DNA of 64,000 nt from Candidula unifasciata (lineage: Eukaryota > Mollusca > Gastropoda > Stylommatophora > Geomitridae), in NCBI GenBank assembly GCA_905116865.2, contig CAJHNH020008558.1, positions 128,501-192,500 on the forward strand. Reading direction: 5' to 3'. Positions 47,020 to 58,524 of this stretch are shown here, in pieces (position 1 is the stretch's first letter; every line of letters begins with the position of its first letter). Below the pieces are notes generated by a model. The model did no database searches and had not been told where the DNA came from. It saw nothing but the letters and a program-made list of their open reading frames with translations. The position numbers and the translations under genes were made by a program.

Positions 47020-48845
47020 TACTGGGGTTCCATTTTCCTGGTAGAGCTTATAAAAAAAAACATTAAATAAAAAAAATAAAAACTGCTGTTACATGGTTTT
47101 AAGACTGGAACAAGAATCACACTGTAGAAGAAAAAAATTGAGGCTTCTCCCTGTAATATTGCGAAGAAAAACATTGGGTACACTGTAGCCAACCTTAACT
47201 GTAGAGGGGGCACATACATTTTGTAGCCTTCTAAGTGTGCTGTATAAAGAAACCAAAGAATAGAGGATTTAGAATGTCTTTTCTTGTCGAATATGTAGCT
47301 GCAAAATCCACCCAACAGTGAAGTCTACAAAAGCTTTGGCATTCTTCTTTCACTTCTGATTTCGCCTTTGAAAAGGTGAACACATTTTCTTGTGGTTTAC
47401 AGCTAGGCACCTTTCCTGTGTCACCCCCTTTTTTTTCTAACAACGCTCATTCCATTTGCTTCCTTCTCACTTCATTGCACGCAGAATAACATACACACAG
47501 TACATGCGTGTCAGTCTCTCTCTCTCTCTCTCACACACACACATTTGCTCACACTTACTTTCTCACTCACGGGCTCTGTCTCTCTGTGACCACACCTCTC
47601 AGTGGAACTGATATTGACAGTCATACACATGTTCATTGTTGTTCCTGATCATTGAAACAATTAAAACCCCTCCCCCTTTTTTTTTTTTTCAAACTAATTT
47701 TATCTACTTCCCTGTTTGTGTGTGTGTCTGAATTGTTATGTTGGGGTGCAGCGAAGAGGGTGGATGTTTTTTCCCTGTATGTGTGTGCTCAGTAATGCAT
47801 CTACATGAAAACACATTACACTAACATTTAGGTTTGATAATTAGCATTGTGTTATTAAAATTGTTGTTCATTTACTTATTGTGTGGATTCTTTTTATCCT
47901 CCGACTTTTTGTTTGTAAAGTTTTTTTCTGTGCTCCAGTCAGTCATGCGGGTGGTGACAAGATATCATTGGTTATAAACGGGGTCAGCATGCTGTTAACA
48001 TGACCGATATTTCTGTTCCTGGCCCACCCTCACGCCTCTTCCCTCTCTCACTCAACCCCTTATAATTTTTGTGTGTGTGTGTGGTTAACTTACTAGTTTA
48101 GCTCATTTAATTCTCCTTACACAACCAAATTGTAAAAATAATTTTTGCTTATAATTTTAAATTTGTGTTTCTGTATTCAAATAGTGTCCGGGCGCTAATT
48201 TGTTTTTGATATTTTTTACTTAATCGGATGTCTGAAAGCTGAATCACCGCCAAAGTAGTACGAACATTTGGATGCCCTCATGCAGCTACTGTCAGCTTTC
48301 ACTTATAATTATTTTTATACCTCAATCCTCACTAAAATATTACATTTTTGTTGAACATCGCTGTCCAGTACGGGGTTGCCATATGTTCAGCTGAAAACGA
48401 GACATACCAGGCAAGTCTGTATCCCCCCCCCCCCTCCCCCCCCCTAACCCCTTAATTTTAAAATATAATTATAATTGTTATTTATCATTATGGAACAAAA
48501 TTTAAATTTTAAGAACATATATAGCGTATAAATTGTATAAGAGCCATACTAATTAATTAGTAATAAAACAGTTTTTTTTTTTTACCTAGACGGATTGCAT
48601 GCCGTGTGGTTGTCCTTGTGAATAAATGGCTTTTAAAATAGAAATTCTGACGTCATAATTCCCCTATTAGATATCAACACATTTAAGGCATCAAATATAT
48701 CTAAGACTTTGAAATCTGATAAGATTTATAAACATAAGAGTGTGCTGTTCTATAGCTTTTTCGTATGTGTGTGCGTACATGCATGTGCGCTCGCACACGC
48801 TCGCACACACACACACACGGTCGGGACATGCCGACAAAAAAATAT
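47020..48845. other. No recognisable gene; simple repeats
   Basis: Contains (CT)n(CA)n at 47514-47545, TG runs, and an interrupted poly(C) at 48423-48444. No coding family signature on either strand. Confidence 0.5.
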
Positions 48846-48848
48846 ATT

Positions 48849-48962
48849 TGAACAAAGAAGACACAAACAATAGATTGCACAATTTATTGCCTGGCATATT
48901 TCGCTTTATCTCGTCAGGTGCATACTACAGTAACAATTACATAAATAAAGCAAAAAAGTGAA
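48849..48962 (+). mobile_element. Dispersed repeat P
   Basis: ttgaacaaagaagacacaaa ... ggcatatttcgctttatctc ... cagtaacaattacataaat, the inverse copy of 5640-5752. Confidence 0.65.
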
Positions 48963-49274
48963 TCTTTTGTAACTGAAAGTACAATTTCAACAACGATCAA
49001 ACATGACTGCCTGTTTTTACCAAGGCATCCGTAAAGACAGAACCATCTCTTTCTGAATACAGAGTTCCGGGCGCAGGTGACGAAAATATATAATAAAGTA
49101 GAGAATGTTCTTAGTACACTTGTTTCCATAGCCAGGCGCAGACGCCATTTGGAGCTGATAGGCGCGATTCCCGGCACGGTTACTATTGCTTTTGATTTTA
49201 ATGTTGTCTAGTGTGTCCTTCTATCTTTCTGCTTCTTTCTATAACTGCCAATCAATTCATCCCTCTACATGTTT

Positions 49275-49390
49275 ATTATATACGGGGTTTCTGGGACCCC
49301 TTCCCGGGTGATCCTCATCCGCGTGGTGGCAGTTTGTGTCACCGGGCGTTTATCTCTAGGCAGATATCCTGGTGAATCTCAGAGTGTCGG
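49275..49390 (+). mobile_element. Dispersed element M, partial
   Basis: tatatacggggtttctggga, gtgatcctcatccgcgtggt, gatatcctggtgaatct. Confidence 0.6.
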
Positions 49391-49394
49391 TAAG

Positions 49395-50150
49395 ATTGAC
49401 GTGTGTATAGCGGTACTGGTAACATAATTAGTACTTGCCTGGGACGCTCAGAGGACAGTATGAAGCTTTGATTGGGCCGACTCATATAAGGACTTCGTAA
49501 CAGGACACATCTAGGTCATCCCTAGGAAAAATATTAAAACACAGGATGCAAGAAGACCAAAGTCATAAATTAGTCATACCCTAGATACAGAAGAAAAAAG
49601 CCAAGAAAATAGACACGCTAAATGAAATCGTCATCGACCACAGGACCAACAGATGTATTTACTTATGACATCTCACATAGTTAGAAGCACAAAGCCACAA
49701 CTACAAACCATTGAACTTAGCGCAGATAACACCCAGACCATAGTTATAACCGAAGCTGTTCTTAGTATGGTTGAAAGTGTTAATAAAATATCTTCACCAA
49801 ACTAACAGCAATAAGTGTCGACTGTTTGGTAAGCAATGACGAACTACTCAACTTAAAATTGCCCAGAAAAACTATAAACAAACTTGCAATTGTCGCCCAG
49901 TAAAAGATAGGCAGTTGAATAGAGTTCTGCACGGGAATTACCGCCTCTGGCGTTGGCGAGTGTAACTAGCAAAGCCTGCCTGCGTTAAGAAAAGTCTTCT
50001 GCATTTGGAGCTTGGGATTTCATGGTCGTTTTTGTCGTTACAAGTATTTAGTGAGCTTCAGTTCCGAAGTTCAGATATCCATTTATCTGCAGTCATTTAT
50101 TGTCCCTTTATTCCCAATTTCTTCTTGCCACCCCCCCTTTCCAACACACA
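49395..50150. other. No recognisable gene
   Basis: Unique-looking sequence. 49660-49830 has a weak match (cgaagctgttcttagtatgg) to 52065-52160, a decayed repeat of unknown type. Confidence 0.4.
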
Positions 50151-50154
50151 CACA

Positions 50155-50340
50155 CAAATCGGCACTCGATGGAAGACGTGATCAACACTACGCCGGCTGC
50201 CTTTACCTCCCAGACATTACCTGGTACCCATTTTAGACTGGATCGAACTTGGTGCCGAGGTCAAATCTTACCTAAAAAAAATTGCCTCCATGCGGATTCG
50301 AACCTTTACTTCAGTTAAGTAATACCTTCAAGTCTGCCGA
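50155..50340 (-). mobile_element. SINE family S2
   Basis: aaatcggcactcgatggaag, cgccggctgcctttacctcc, cctggtacccattttagact, tgcggattcgaaccttta (degenerate B box). Confidence 0.74.
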
Positions 50341-50514
50341 CGAGCGTTTAGTTTGGTTACTACTGATTGATTACTGATTTAAGAATCGACATTTTCGAAC
50401 ACCGGGCGTACCCATAGATGCTCCGTCTCTCGCAGCAAATGTTTTAAGGTGTAGATGATAACTGTTGTCGAAGCAGATTAATTATACACACGTAAGTCTT
50501 TTAATCCTCTACGT

Positions 50515-50664
50515 CAATGTGGTTTCGACAGTGGTATCAAGAAAGCCGACCGTCGGAAAGCAATGGCAAACTGCTGGACGTAATTTTGCCTAGAAAAACC
50601 ACACAACAGCTAGGGGCTGTTGGGGGTTGGTTCTGCAACGTCCTGTAAGGGATACGCAACTAAC
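50515..50664 (+). mobile_element. SINE S1, 5'-truncated
   Basis: gtggtttcgacagtggtatc, caaactgctggacgtaattt, ggatacgcaactaacc. The tRNA-like head is missing. Confidence 0.78.
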
Positions 50665-50862
50665 CTACCTTCCTTGTCCAGTACGAATGTTCCTATAGCT
50701 ATCGCTTTTGTAGCCAGACAATCTTCTGTTCAATCATCATGTCCCAGACAGTATATCGTCGAGCGTTTGTTGATCTATTATTGAACAAACAAATTAAACA
50801 TATCCTACCTATTCGATTTCAAATCCGAAAGGAACCGGACTTTTTTATTTTCCTGTTTAAAA

Positions 50863-51045
50863 ATGACCGTGGCTGCCAGGTCCAGCCTTAAGTGCGTACT
50901 ATGGAAAGTCCTGGGAAGTAAATGGCGTCTGGCGTAAAGCTGACCACATCACCACCGAGTGCCAGTTGGTCTACAAAACGTAGGTCTTGCATAATATGCC
51001 CCAAACGCCTGAGGACGTGGAAAAGTACCTTATATTACTTTACCT
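50863..51045 (+). mobile_element. SINE family S2, 5'-truncated
   Basis: aaaatgaccgtggctgccag, tggtctacaaaacgtaggtc, cgtggaaaagtaccttatat. Confidence 0.72.
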
Positions 51046-51164
51046 ACGCGATTAAATTCATCTACCCAAACTGGAAAGAAAAGTAGCAATTGGATAAATA
51101 TTGTAGTAAAAAATACAAGTATTTTTTGACTGACCCAAATCAGACCCCTACAATAGGAGAAGGA

Positions 51165-51350
51165 TTTAAAGGTTTGAACAACGGATCAACATCATGGCAC
51201 AAGGGTGGTGAGCCATAATTGCTCCGTCTACTTCTAACTAAAGCCTGAGTCCGAAGAATCTCAGCCCAGTGCACGAACCCCGTGACACCAGTGAGGATCC
51301 TGAAATACTTTGGGAAGATTTTTAACTCCTTATTTTGCCCGGACAGCGCG
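51165..51350 (-). mobile_element. Dispersed repeat K
   Basis: Minus-strand counterpart of 20385-20560: shared KYFRIL, FVHWAEIL and VRSR strings. Begins near tcatggcacaagggtggtga. Confidence 0.6.
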
Positions 51351-51662
51351 ACAACCAAAGATGGACAAGGGCCGACGACAGGAGATAACACCCCAGGGAG
51401 AATATGACTACACAAGATATAAGTAGAATAATCCCAATCATAAATAACTGTCAAATTTTGGAGATTGGAAGATAGACATGAGAAACGGAACACTTGCAAG
51501 GATCACAGGACCAAAAGAGCTGACTCAGACGACTAAAGGCTTTCAACTCTCCCCCCCCCCCCCCCCCCCACACACACACATATATTGAAGACGGCCTTGA
51601 CCCAGACGTGTTCAACATTTTGGACAAATAAACCACAAACTAATGCCACTGAACCTGTTGCA

Positions 51663-52052
51663 AAGTTAGTTGCGTATCCTCAACAGGACGTTGCAGAACC
51701 AACCCTAACAGCCCCTGGCTGCTGTTGGTTTCTCTAGGCAATTTAGATCGGTTAGTTTGCCATTGCCTTTTAAACGGTCGGCTTTCTTGATACCACTGTC
51801 GAAACCAACGCAAGGCGCGTTGCCCGCAGCTGGAATCGAACCTGGCATCCCGGCATTACGAAGCGAAGCGTTCGCATCGACTTAGCCACAGAGCCGACAA
51901 AAAAAAATCACATGTCTGGTTTCTCTAGGCAAATTTACGTCTAGTAGTTTGTCATTGCTTACTGGACGGTGGGCCCCTGATACCACTGTTGAAACCAACG
52001 CAAGGCGCATGGCCCGCAGCTGGGATCAAACCCGGCAACCCGGCATTACGAA
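51663..52052 (-). mobile_element. Dimeric SINE S1 with 12-bp target duplication
   Basis: Two S1 units in tandem, minus orientation: a full unit at 51663-51897 (B box gcagctggaatcgaacctgg) and a shorter one at 51915-52052 that lacks both a head and a 3' end. An A/T linker (aaaaaaaaatca) lies between them. The block is flanked by a perfect 12-bp duplication gaacctgttgca at 51651-51662 and 52053-52064, so the dimer inserted as one unit. Confidence 0.85.
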
Positions 52053-52159
52053 GAACCTGTTGCACATAATAACTGAAGCTGTTTTCAGCAGGGTTGAACG
52101 TAGTTTTTTCTCTCCACCAAAGTATCAACATTGTTTTTCAAATAGCTAAAGTTGAGTAA

Positions 52160-52640
52160 TAAACCAGTAAATGCGTGTTACTTGTATTGTACCATTGTGA
52201 GAAATTAATATTAGCAACCTAGAAAATACAACCTACATTTATAATGTAATGTGAATATGCAAACTTGATAGACAGTTAATGACCTGATAATCACTTCATC
52301 GCTCATGTCCTTCAGACTTGTGTTTCTTGTATATATTAATCACTATATACCACGCCCAATTTCACATGAACTGTGGTAAGTAAAACTTAAAAACTGCTTT
52401 GGCTGTGTTTATTGTATGCTTCGCTTATGTAATTCTGACATATGGCGTGGTGTTAATTTATATCCGATAGTGGTAAATTGAAGGCATTCATTGGAATTAG
52501 TAATAAATAAAGATACTTAAATTACCCGTTAAATCTTAAATAAAATTGTAAAATAATATAACTATATGATTGTTTTTATATTCAGCAAATCCCAGTAATT
52601 ATAAATAGAGACTGTAAAGATCGTTAACTTATAATATACC
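52160..52640. other. No recognisable gene
   Basis: AT-rich; short ORFs only. Confidence 0.5.
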
Positions 52641-52644
52641 AGAC

Positions 52645-53108
52645 TTGTCTTGTCTTGTCTTGTCTTGTCCACAATTGCCTCACAGCGTAGTGGGGAGTCG
52701 CAGTTTTCTATCCCGGGCCAGGTGTGTTGCACGTGTTGTTGTTAGTCCGTGTTGCCTCAGGATCTCTGATATATTGTCTATCCATCGTACTCTCGGTCTG
52801 CCTCTTGCTCTAGGGCAGTAGTGCTGTTCGTTGTATGCTCGTAGAGGCAGTTGGTCGGTTTGCATTCGCATCAAGTGGCCAAACCACTCTATTTGTTGCT
52901 TCTTTATGTATTGCAGGCATGGTGTGGTTCCTACAATTGATCTAATGTTCTCGTTTCGAACTCTGTCTCTCCTTGTGACATTGGCAGCCTTACGTAAGCA
53001 TCTCATTTCGCACGTCGTGATCTTTCTCTCCTGTGCTCTTGTTATATATACCAGTACACCTAAAATATTTGAAACAAAAAATAAAATAGCGTGTGTTCTT
53101 AGGTCCAC
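52645..53108 (-). pseudogene. LINE ORF2 C-terminus with (GACAA)n tail
   Basis: A minus-strand open frame of 142 codons: ERKITTCEMRCLRKAANVTR, then IEWFGHLMRMQTDQLPLRAY, RARGRPRVRWIDNISEIL and RLPTTL-stop. The 3' tail is (GACAA)n at 52648-52670. 5'-truncated sibling of 32498-32940. Confidence 0.85.
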
Positions 53109-53363
53109 ACAGATTAAATGAGTACGAGGAAATTACCCTGAAAGTAAAGAGGCTTGTTGTGATGTTTAACACTTCCCTCATCAAATGTCGATTTGTCTGT
53201 TTAATATAGTCTAGCACCGTAGATCCGAAGCGTCAGTGGGTGAAAAGAGTCATTTAGTTTACTTGCTTACGTACTTCATATTTTGACGATGACAAAATGA
53301 CACTACATGTTTCTGAAGGAGAGAGGGTCGACTTCATTGCACAGGATCTTATCACATACGGCT

Positions 53364-53366
<3 letters not shown>

Positions 53367-53412
<46 letters not shown>
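53367..53412. repeat. (CT)n microsatellite
   Basis: About 22 CT units. Confidence 0.97.
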
Positions 53413-53413
<1 letters not shown>

Positions 53414-53632
53414 CAGAACAGCATGCTGCCAGCCGAGAGCGTCGCACAGAGCACGACCTTCGTCGCTCCGGCGACAATTTCTAGGAAGCTCCTTAAAAAT
53501 TGCAATTGTCAACTGAACGGCGTAACTGTAAAACGAACCACGACCTTCAGAACGCGAGGCAAACGGCTTGACCACTTCGCAACAGAGACCCCGTGAACGT
53601 GGTATATGCACCTGGACTAAGACTCATGCTGG

Positions 53633-53800
53633 TCAAGGAATGACCTTCTTTAGGTAGGTCATGGTCAAGGCCTATCCATACCCCTCCGTGGTCATCCTAA
53701 AAACAGGCTCCTAAACTCAAGGAATGACCTACTTTAGGTAGGTCATGGTCAAGACCTATCCATACCCCTCCGTGGTCATCCTAAAAACGGTTCCTAAACG
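53633..53800 (+). repeat. 84-bp tandem duplication with AGGTCA half sites
   Basis: Two copies, starting at 53633 and 53717, of tcaaggaatgacct.ctttag then gtaggtcatggtcaag and cctatccatacccctccgtg. Each contains TGACCT and AGGTCA in everted order with 9 nt between, plus TGGTCAAGG. Confidence 0.92.
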
Positions 53801-53814
53801 GACTCCCAGCCAAC

Positions 53815-53990
53815 GCAGATAGGGATCTGTTTCCTTCGAAGTCGGAGTACATCAGGATGAGAGGTGGGGAACCAACAGGTCTATAATCTATTGAGCCTGC
53901 GCTGTCAAAACGGATGTTCCTGCAAAATTCAAGTCCCGTAATCAAGACCGAAGTCTAGAAATGGGTGAACAGCTAGTAGTAGTAGTACAT
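53815..53990 (+). mobile_element. Dispersed element G
   Basis: Sense copy: cgaagtcggagtacatcagg, gagaggtggggaaccaacag, aaattcaagtcccgtaatca. Confidence 0.68.
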
Positions 53991-53994
53991 TTTA

Positions 53995-54265
53995 ACCCAC
54001 CGGGACATCACACAAGTGATAAACACCCGATTACACAAAGTAGTGTTACCATGTGGATGAGGATCACTCGTGGAGAGGTCCCGGAAACCGCGTTAGCCGT
54101 TAGACCATATTTATGGCCGGGCTATATTGCGGCCCCTGGTAAGAGCCAGGGTGGGGCTTCAAAATAACGAAAAATTGCATCCCACAAGGAGATGGCTAAT
54201 TACAATGGGGGTGAACAACTAGGAATTCGTCCGTAGTTAATAGCCGCTGAACGCCAAGAAGAAGA
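53995..54265 (-). mobile_element. Element M (minus) followed by an element G end
   Basis: 53995-54185 is M reversed (accatgtggatgaggatcac, gaggtcccggaaaccgcgtt, agggtggggcttcaaaataa). 54185-54265 is a G 3' end (tgaacaactaggaattcgtc ... gctgaacgccaagaagaag). Confidence 0.66.
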
Positions 54266-54423
54266 AGATACGTTTGCTGCTTATCCTATAATTGACATTG
54301 TTTAAAACATTTGGTTAAATCAACAGTAACTGGATAATGTATAGAATCTGTTACGAGCAAGTATACAGTATTGTGTGGTAATATTTGACATTTTGATTTT
54401 AGTTGTTATTCATTTTATCATAG

Positions 54424-54483
54424 GCCAGAGACCGAGGGACCAGAGAAACAAAGCAGCAAAAGAAGAGCTTCATCCTGTGGTGA
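54424..54483 (+). other. Doubtful additional last exon of the TAPP-like gene
   Basis: A clean acceptor (ttcattttatcatag) precedes a phase-0 segment encoding ARDRGTRETKQQKKSFILW and TGA. A different frame stays open for 114 codons from 54425 but runs into a SINE. There is no homology I can name. Recorded only because TAPP tails are usually longer than the one found. Confidence 0.15.
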
Positions 54484-54624
54484 CTGTGAAGAGTTCAGCA
54501 GATCTCCAGTTATCCATCAGCTATCTGGCCATCATTATATTACATCCCGATGCTTGAGAAAACGAGTTGATTACTTTACAATAGAACTGACTAACGTGGG
54601 CACACGTTATGTGTTGTGCTCCGT

Positions 54625-54825
54625 CATTAGAGCAGAGGCTGGATGCCTTCTTATCGAGGTGAATATCTTGGGTTCACGTCCTCGAGGAGGCAGATTTCTA
54701 CAACTGACCGGGATTTCCAGGTCGACCCAACTGAAACAAGATCCCATTAAATGTTCTAGCAAGTAAAGGCAGCTGGCGTGATGTTGACATCACCACCATC
54801 CGTTGCCTGCTGGTTTATAAAAAAA
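54625..54825 (+). mobile_element. SINE family S2
   Basis: tgggttcacgtcctcgagga (B box area), cgggatttccaggtcgaccc, gtaaaggcagctggcgtgat, gctggtttataaaaaaaaaa. Confidence 0.7.
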
Positions 54826-55019
54826 AAAAGGAAGCATTTAAATAGTATGATATACCCTGATAATATAAATGCTATTAAAATGAGGCCGTTGATAGATCTG
54901 CACAGTTTTGATATTCCCCATAACACGTTATTGTTTTTTTCTGATTGTCATTGCCGTCATTATCATTATGTTCAGTCAGTATTGAATATCGGCATTTTTG
55001 ATATCTGCGAACCAGGTTT

Positions 55020-55590
55020 AATTTTGCTCATGTTTTAATATCATTATCACTTCAGTCCCATAACATAGCGTGTTGCTAGGTCGCCTGTTTCTGTTGACTG
55101 TCTGATTAGTTCTCACCGACCTCTCTCGATCAGGTTCAGTGGATTTCATGTTTGCATGTTTTAGGACAAATATGTTTATACAAATGGGGTTTTTATACGT
55201 TGTGTGCTTGGTAACTGACGTAACCACCTATTGCTCACGTGTTACGCCGGTGCCCAGAAAGGAAACGGAAAATCAATACTGTAGCCTACTGTATACTTCT
55301 CCATAAGCGACTACCAGAGATCCGCAACAATTAATAACCATGTGGTTATGGAATACCGCCTGCAGCAGGTTTAAAGCTTTGAAACTAATCGAGCATATAA
55401 GTTCCCAGAAAGGAAGTATCAGAATATAAATCGTGGATATCGTTCCAAGCCCTCAAAATTGTAGGTCGGTAAAGTCGCAGAGTTAAATTAACAGCAAAAC
55501 TGAAATTGCTGACTTGAACGCTCATTAAAAATACACGTAAGCTAAATTAAAAAAAAAAAAAAAAAAACAGCTGGTAAAAGAGTATTTAGA
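55020..55590. other. No recognisable gene
   Basis: Unique-looking AT-rich sequence, with a poly(A) of about 19 at 55549-55567. Confidence 0.45.
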
Positions 55591-55594
55591 TTTT

Positions 55595-55690
55595 AAGCAG
55601 GAGGGCTCAAAAAAAAATACCCGCACACTCTGTGGTGACTACATTAGCCATGCGATCCTAAATCCATAGGCTCAAAAATCCCCTTTAAAA
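55595..55690 (+). mobile_element. SINE S3 fragment
   Basis: caggagggctcaaaaaaaaa, tgactacattagccatgcga, aatccataggctcaaaaatc: the 3' part of S3. Confidence 0.45.
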
Positions 55691-55694
55691 AAAA

Positions 55695-56455
55695 CAGAAA
55701 GTGGTAAATACGGACATAAACGGCAGTTGGTATAGCAGAGGGAGCAGGGAGGAAAGGAAACCTTTACATCAATGCAAAGAATTTAGCAGGAAAATATACA
55801 TGAATTGATCAACAATAACTGAAAAGTGGCCATTACAGTAGTGATACCATTAACAGATGAAAACTTCATGAACGTATTTATAAATATGCCAGTCTCAGAC
55901 GACAATATAGGTGGGAAAAAGATGCTGTCGCTAGATAGGGCACACGTTGGTAAAACATCTTAATACTGTAACTTGAAAGTCCTCTCTCTAAAAATCTGTA
56001 CGATAATAGGATTAGAAGGAAATCTAACAACAAATGGAGAGTAGAGTTGTGAAAGAGATTCATTAAATGGGGATGCAATGGTAAGAGCTATAGCTGACAG
56101 CAAAAGATGGAGTGGCTTGACCTAAGTTGTGTGAAGGCCAGTTAAAACACTAGGACATTAAGAAGAAGAAAGAAATGAGTGAATGTTTTATTTATGTCGA
56201 GGACGAGGGGAGCTTTAAAGTAAATGTTGTTGTTGTGTGTGCTTTTTAAAAATGTAAAATGTTCACAAACAACAAAATGTACATATCACTAATTATTTGT
56301 GCTGAGTGTTGTCCTGAAGCTAGCACTATAAATATGAAAGTGTGCACGTTGTGAAAGTGTGATTCGCTTATAGTTCAAATTAAAAAAAAAATACAGTACG
56401 TTCGATGTATGCTGTTCCTTATGTTATTATCATTAGCAATGCCGACCGTTTAGCA
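55695..56455. other. No recognisable gene
   Basis: AT-rich, short ORFs only. gacattaagaagaagaaag at 56154-56173 could be the tail of a lost LINE 3' end. Confidence 0.4.
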
Positions 56456-56460
56456 TAGGC

Positions 56461-57450
56461 GGTCTTGGTTCATTAGATGACAAACTGGAGAAAGAGATAA
56501 AAGCCAGAGGGCAGCATGCAAATGCTGTCTCCTACAAGTTGGCCCCACTGCACAGACACCCAAATGTCTCCCTTCCAGCAAAACAGCAGATGATTAATAG
56601 CATCTTCGCCCCCCTACTGTATGCTGTAAGCGCCAAACGGGGATCAAGAGTAAGGCACTAGAACAGAAAATAACAAGTGAAATGCTCAGTTTTCGTAATT
56701 TCACAAGAAGGGACACGGTTAAGAATGCCAGCATTAGAGAGAAAGTTGAAATAAGATCGTGTTTAAATTATATTGACAGCTAATGAATTAAATGGTTCCC
56801 CCAAACTAGTGAGAATTCAGCCAGATCAAACTACATATAAGAGTTTGTACAGCAGAACATCTGGTTCCCCCAAACTAGTGAGAATTCAGCCAGATCAAAC
56901 TACATATAAGAGTTTGTACAGCAGAACATCTGGTTCCCCCAACTAGTGAGAATTCAGCCAGATCAAACTACATATAAGAGTTTGTACAGCAGAACATCTG
57001 GTTCCCCCAAACTATTGAAAATTCAGCCAGATCAAACTACATATAAGAGTTTGTACAGCAGAACATCTGGTTCCCCCAAACTAGTGAGAATTCAGCCAGA
57101 TCAAACTACATATAAGAGTTTGTACAGCAGAACATCTGGTTCCCCCAAACTTGTGAGAATTCAGCCAGATCAAACTACATATAAGAGTTTGTACAGCAGA
57201 ACATCTGGTTCCCCCAAACTAGTGAGAATTCAGCCAGATCAAACTACATATAAGAGTTTGTACAGCAGAACATCTGGAAGAAGTCTAAGGAAAGACAAAG
57301 AAAGAGATGGATAAATGGTATCGCTAAAACCAGTAAAAAGATAAACAAATCCACCACCCACGCCATTCCGAGAAGTGCAAGACAAATTCAGAAAACCACC
57401 ACACTGTGCTACAGACTAGTATCGGTGGCACGACAAAAGAAGAAGAAAGA
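56461..57450 (+). pseudogene. LINE ORF2 C-terminal fragment carrying an internal 69-bp satellite
   Basis: The left part translates to LDDKLEKEIKARGQHANAVS then KLAPLHRHPNVSLP, matching ELDKEIN...GQLAPLLQHK in the copy at 1690. The right part (57276-57450) goes to aaagaagaagaaagaaga. Between them, positions 56794-57275 are a seven-copy array made from the ...LVRMQSDQ...FYNRT segment. Confidence 0.82.
56794..57275 (+). repeat. 69-bp coding-derived satellite, 7 copies
   Basis: Units start at 56794, 56863, 56932, 57000, 57069, 57138 and 57207. All are 69 bp except the third (68 bp, one A lost). Unit: ggttcccccaaactagtgag then aattcagccagatcaaacta, ending agcagaacatct. Period 23 codons, giving SGSPKLVRIQPDQ then TTYKSLYSRT. 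Copies are almost identical; the fourth has three substitutions. Confidence 0.97.
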
Positions 57451-57729
57451 AGATCATAGTTGACCATCTCTCGTGACCACTATAGTCATGATGATAACAG
57501 TGTTCGTACTCCATCTGTGTTTTGTGGTCAAGGTATACAGATGTACTGAATGTCTGGAATCGTGTTCTTCAGACTCTGGTATGCGGACCAGGGCTGGTTC
57601 ACCAAAAATGTTTTCCCAATCAGTCTAGCGGCTGTATAATTATGCAGCTATGAACCTCTTTTACCGACAACGAAAAGACGGAAACTGCAGTAGTTACGGA
57701 GAGGTACTACGATTTAATTCGAAAACAAT

Positions 57730-57905
57730 TCTACAGGAATCAGTAGAGAAGAAGAGGAAACAAGCAGACCAAGAAAGACGTGGATACAGAGCTTGACTGA
57801 CTGGACAGGTCTTAGGCATTCAACCATGATGTCCATTGCATCTGACCGTCAAAGGTGGAGGGAGCTAATCAGCCAGTCAACAGAAACTGACGACCCAGCG
57901 ACGTG
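57730..57905 (+). pseudogene. LINE ORF2 C-terminal fragment (another family)
   Basis: The frame from about 57751 reads ETSRPRKTWIQSLTDWTGLR then MMSIASDRQRWRELI, the RPR.TW...L..W.G.......A.DR.RWR pattern of LINE ORF2 ends. Confidence 0.72.
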
Positions 57906-58286
57906 CACTGTTAACTCAGCGCTTCATCTCTCAGAAACGTTCAGATTTTATAATATCTAAGCAGCAGATATCGCATTTGCTAAAAGTTTAAATTTACAGT
58001 AGTTAATAATGCATGAAATGCTGCCTGCCATTAGTCCGGCTCTATGGCTCAAATAGAAAGTGAATTGCGCCAAGGTCCATTCTTCCACCAACGGTTATAT
58101 TTTATCCACCTGTTTTTTTACAATAATTAAAAAGATAGAAAGAAAGAAACTTTTTATGACTTTCAGACAATGGTAATCGCCATGGAAGAGATTGGGACCT
58201 CATCACGTTATATTGCCAAAATACTGCAGGGTATGTACTCCAGATAACCTCCATTCTAAAGACAACATTTAAAAAATGTTTTAGAC

Positions 58287-58481
58287 CAGTGTTTTCAAAA
58301 CTTTTCTTTGTCGCGGCGCCTTTTTCCAACTAACATTTTTCCACGGCGCCCTAACCTAAGCAAAAGTATGGCTATTCGTGTCTTGGTTAAATTAATTATG
58401 AAGCTTTTACAATATTTCGCGGTTCCCCTGAAGAGGTCGCGGCTCCCCGGGACGCTGCGGCGCACAGTTTGGGAATCATTA
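58287..58481. mobile_element. hAT MITE (family N)
   Basis: Starts cagtgttttcaaaacttttc, tcgcggcgcctttttcc; ends cggcgcacagtttgggaatcatta. The flanks ttttagac and taatagac are an imperfect 8-bp duplication (6 of 8). About 195 bp. Confidence 0.82.
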
Positions 58482-58524
58482 ATAGACACATTTCCTTTTT
58501 TTTAAGCCCTAGTGGTGGTCCTGT

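Noticed and set aside
54425..54766. 114-codon open frame as an exon
   Set aside because: No family signature, the second half is SINE S2, and the frame does not match the phase of exon 12.
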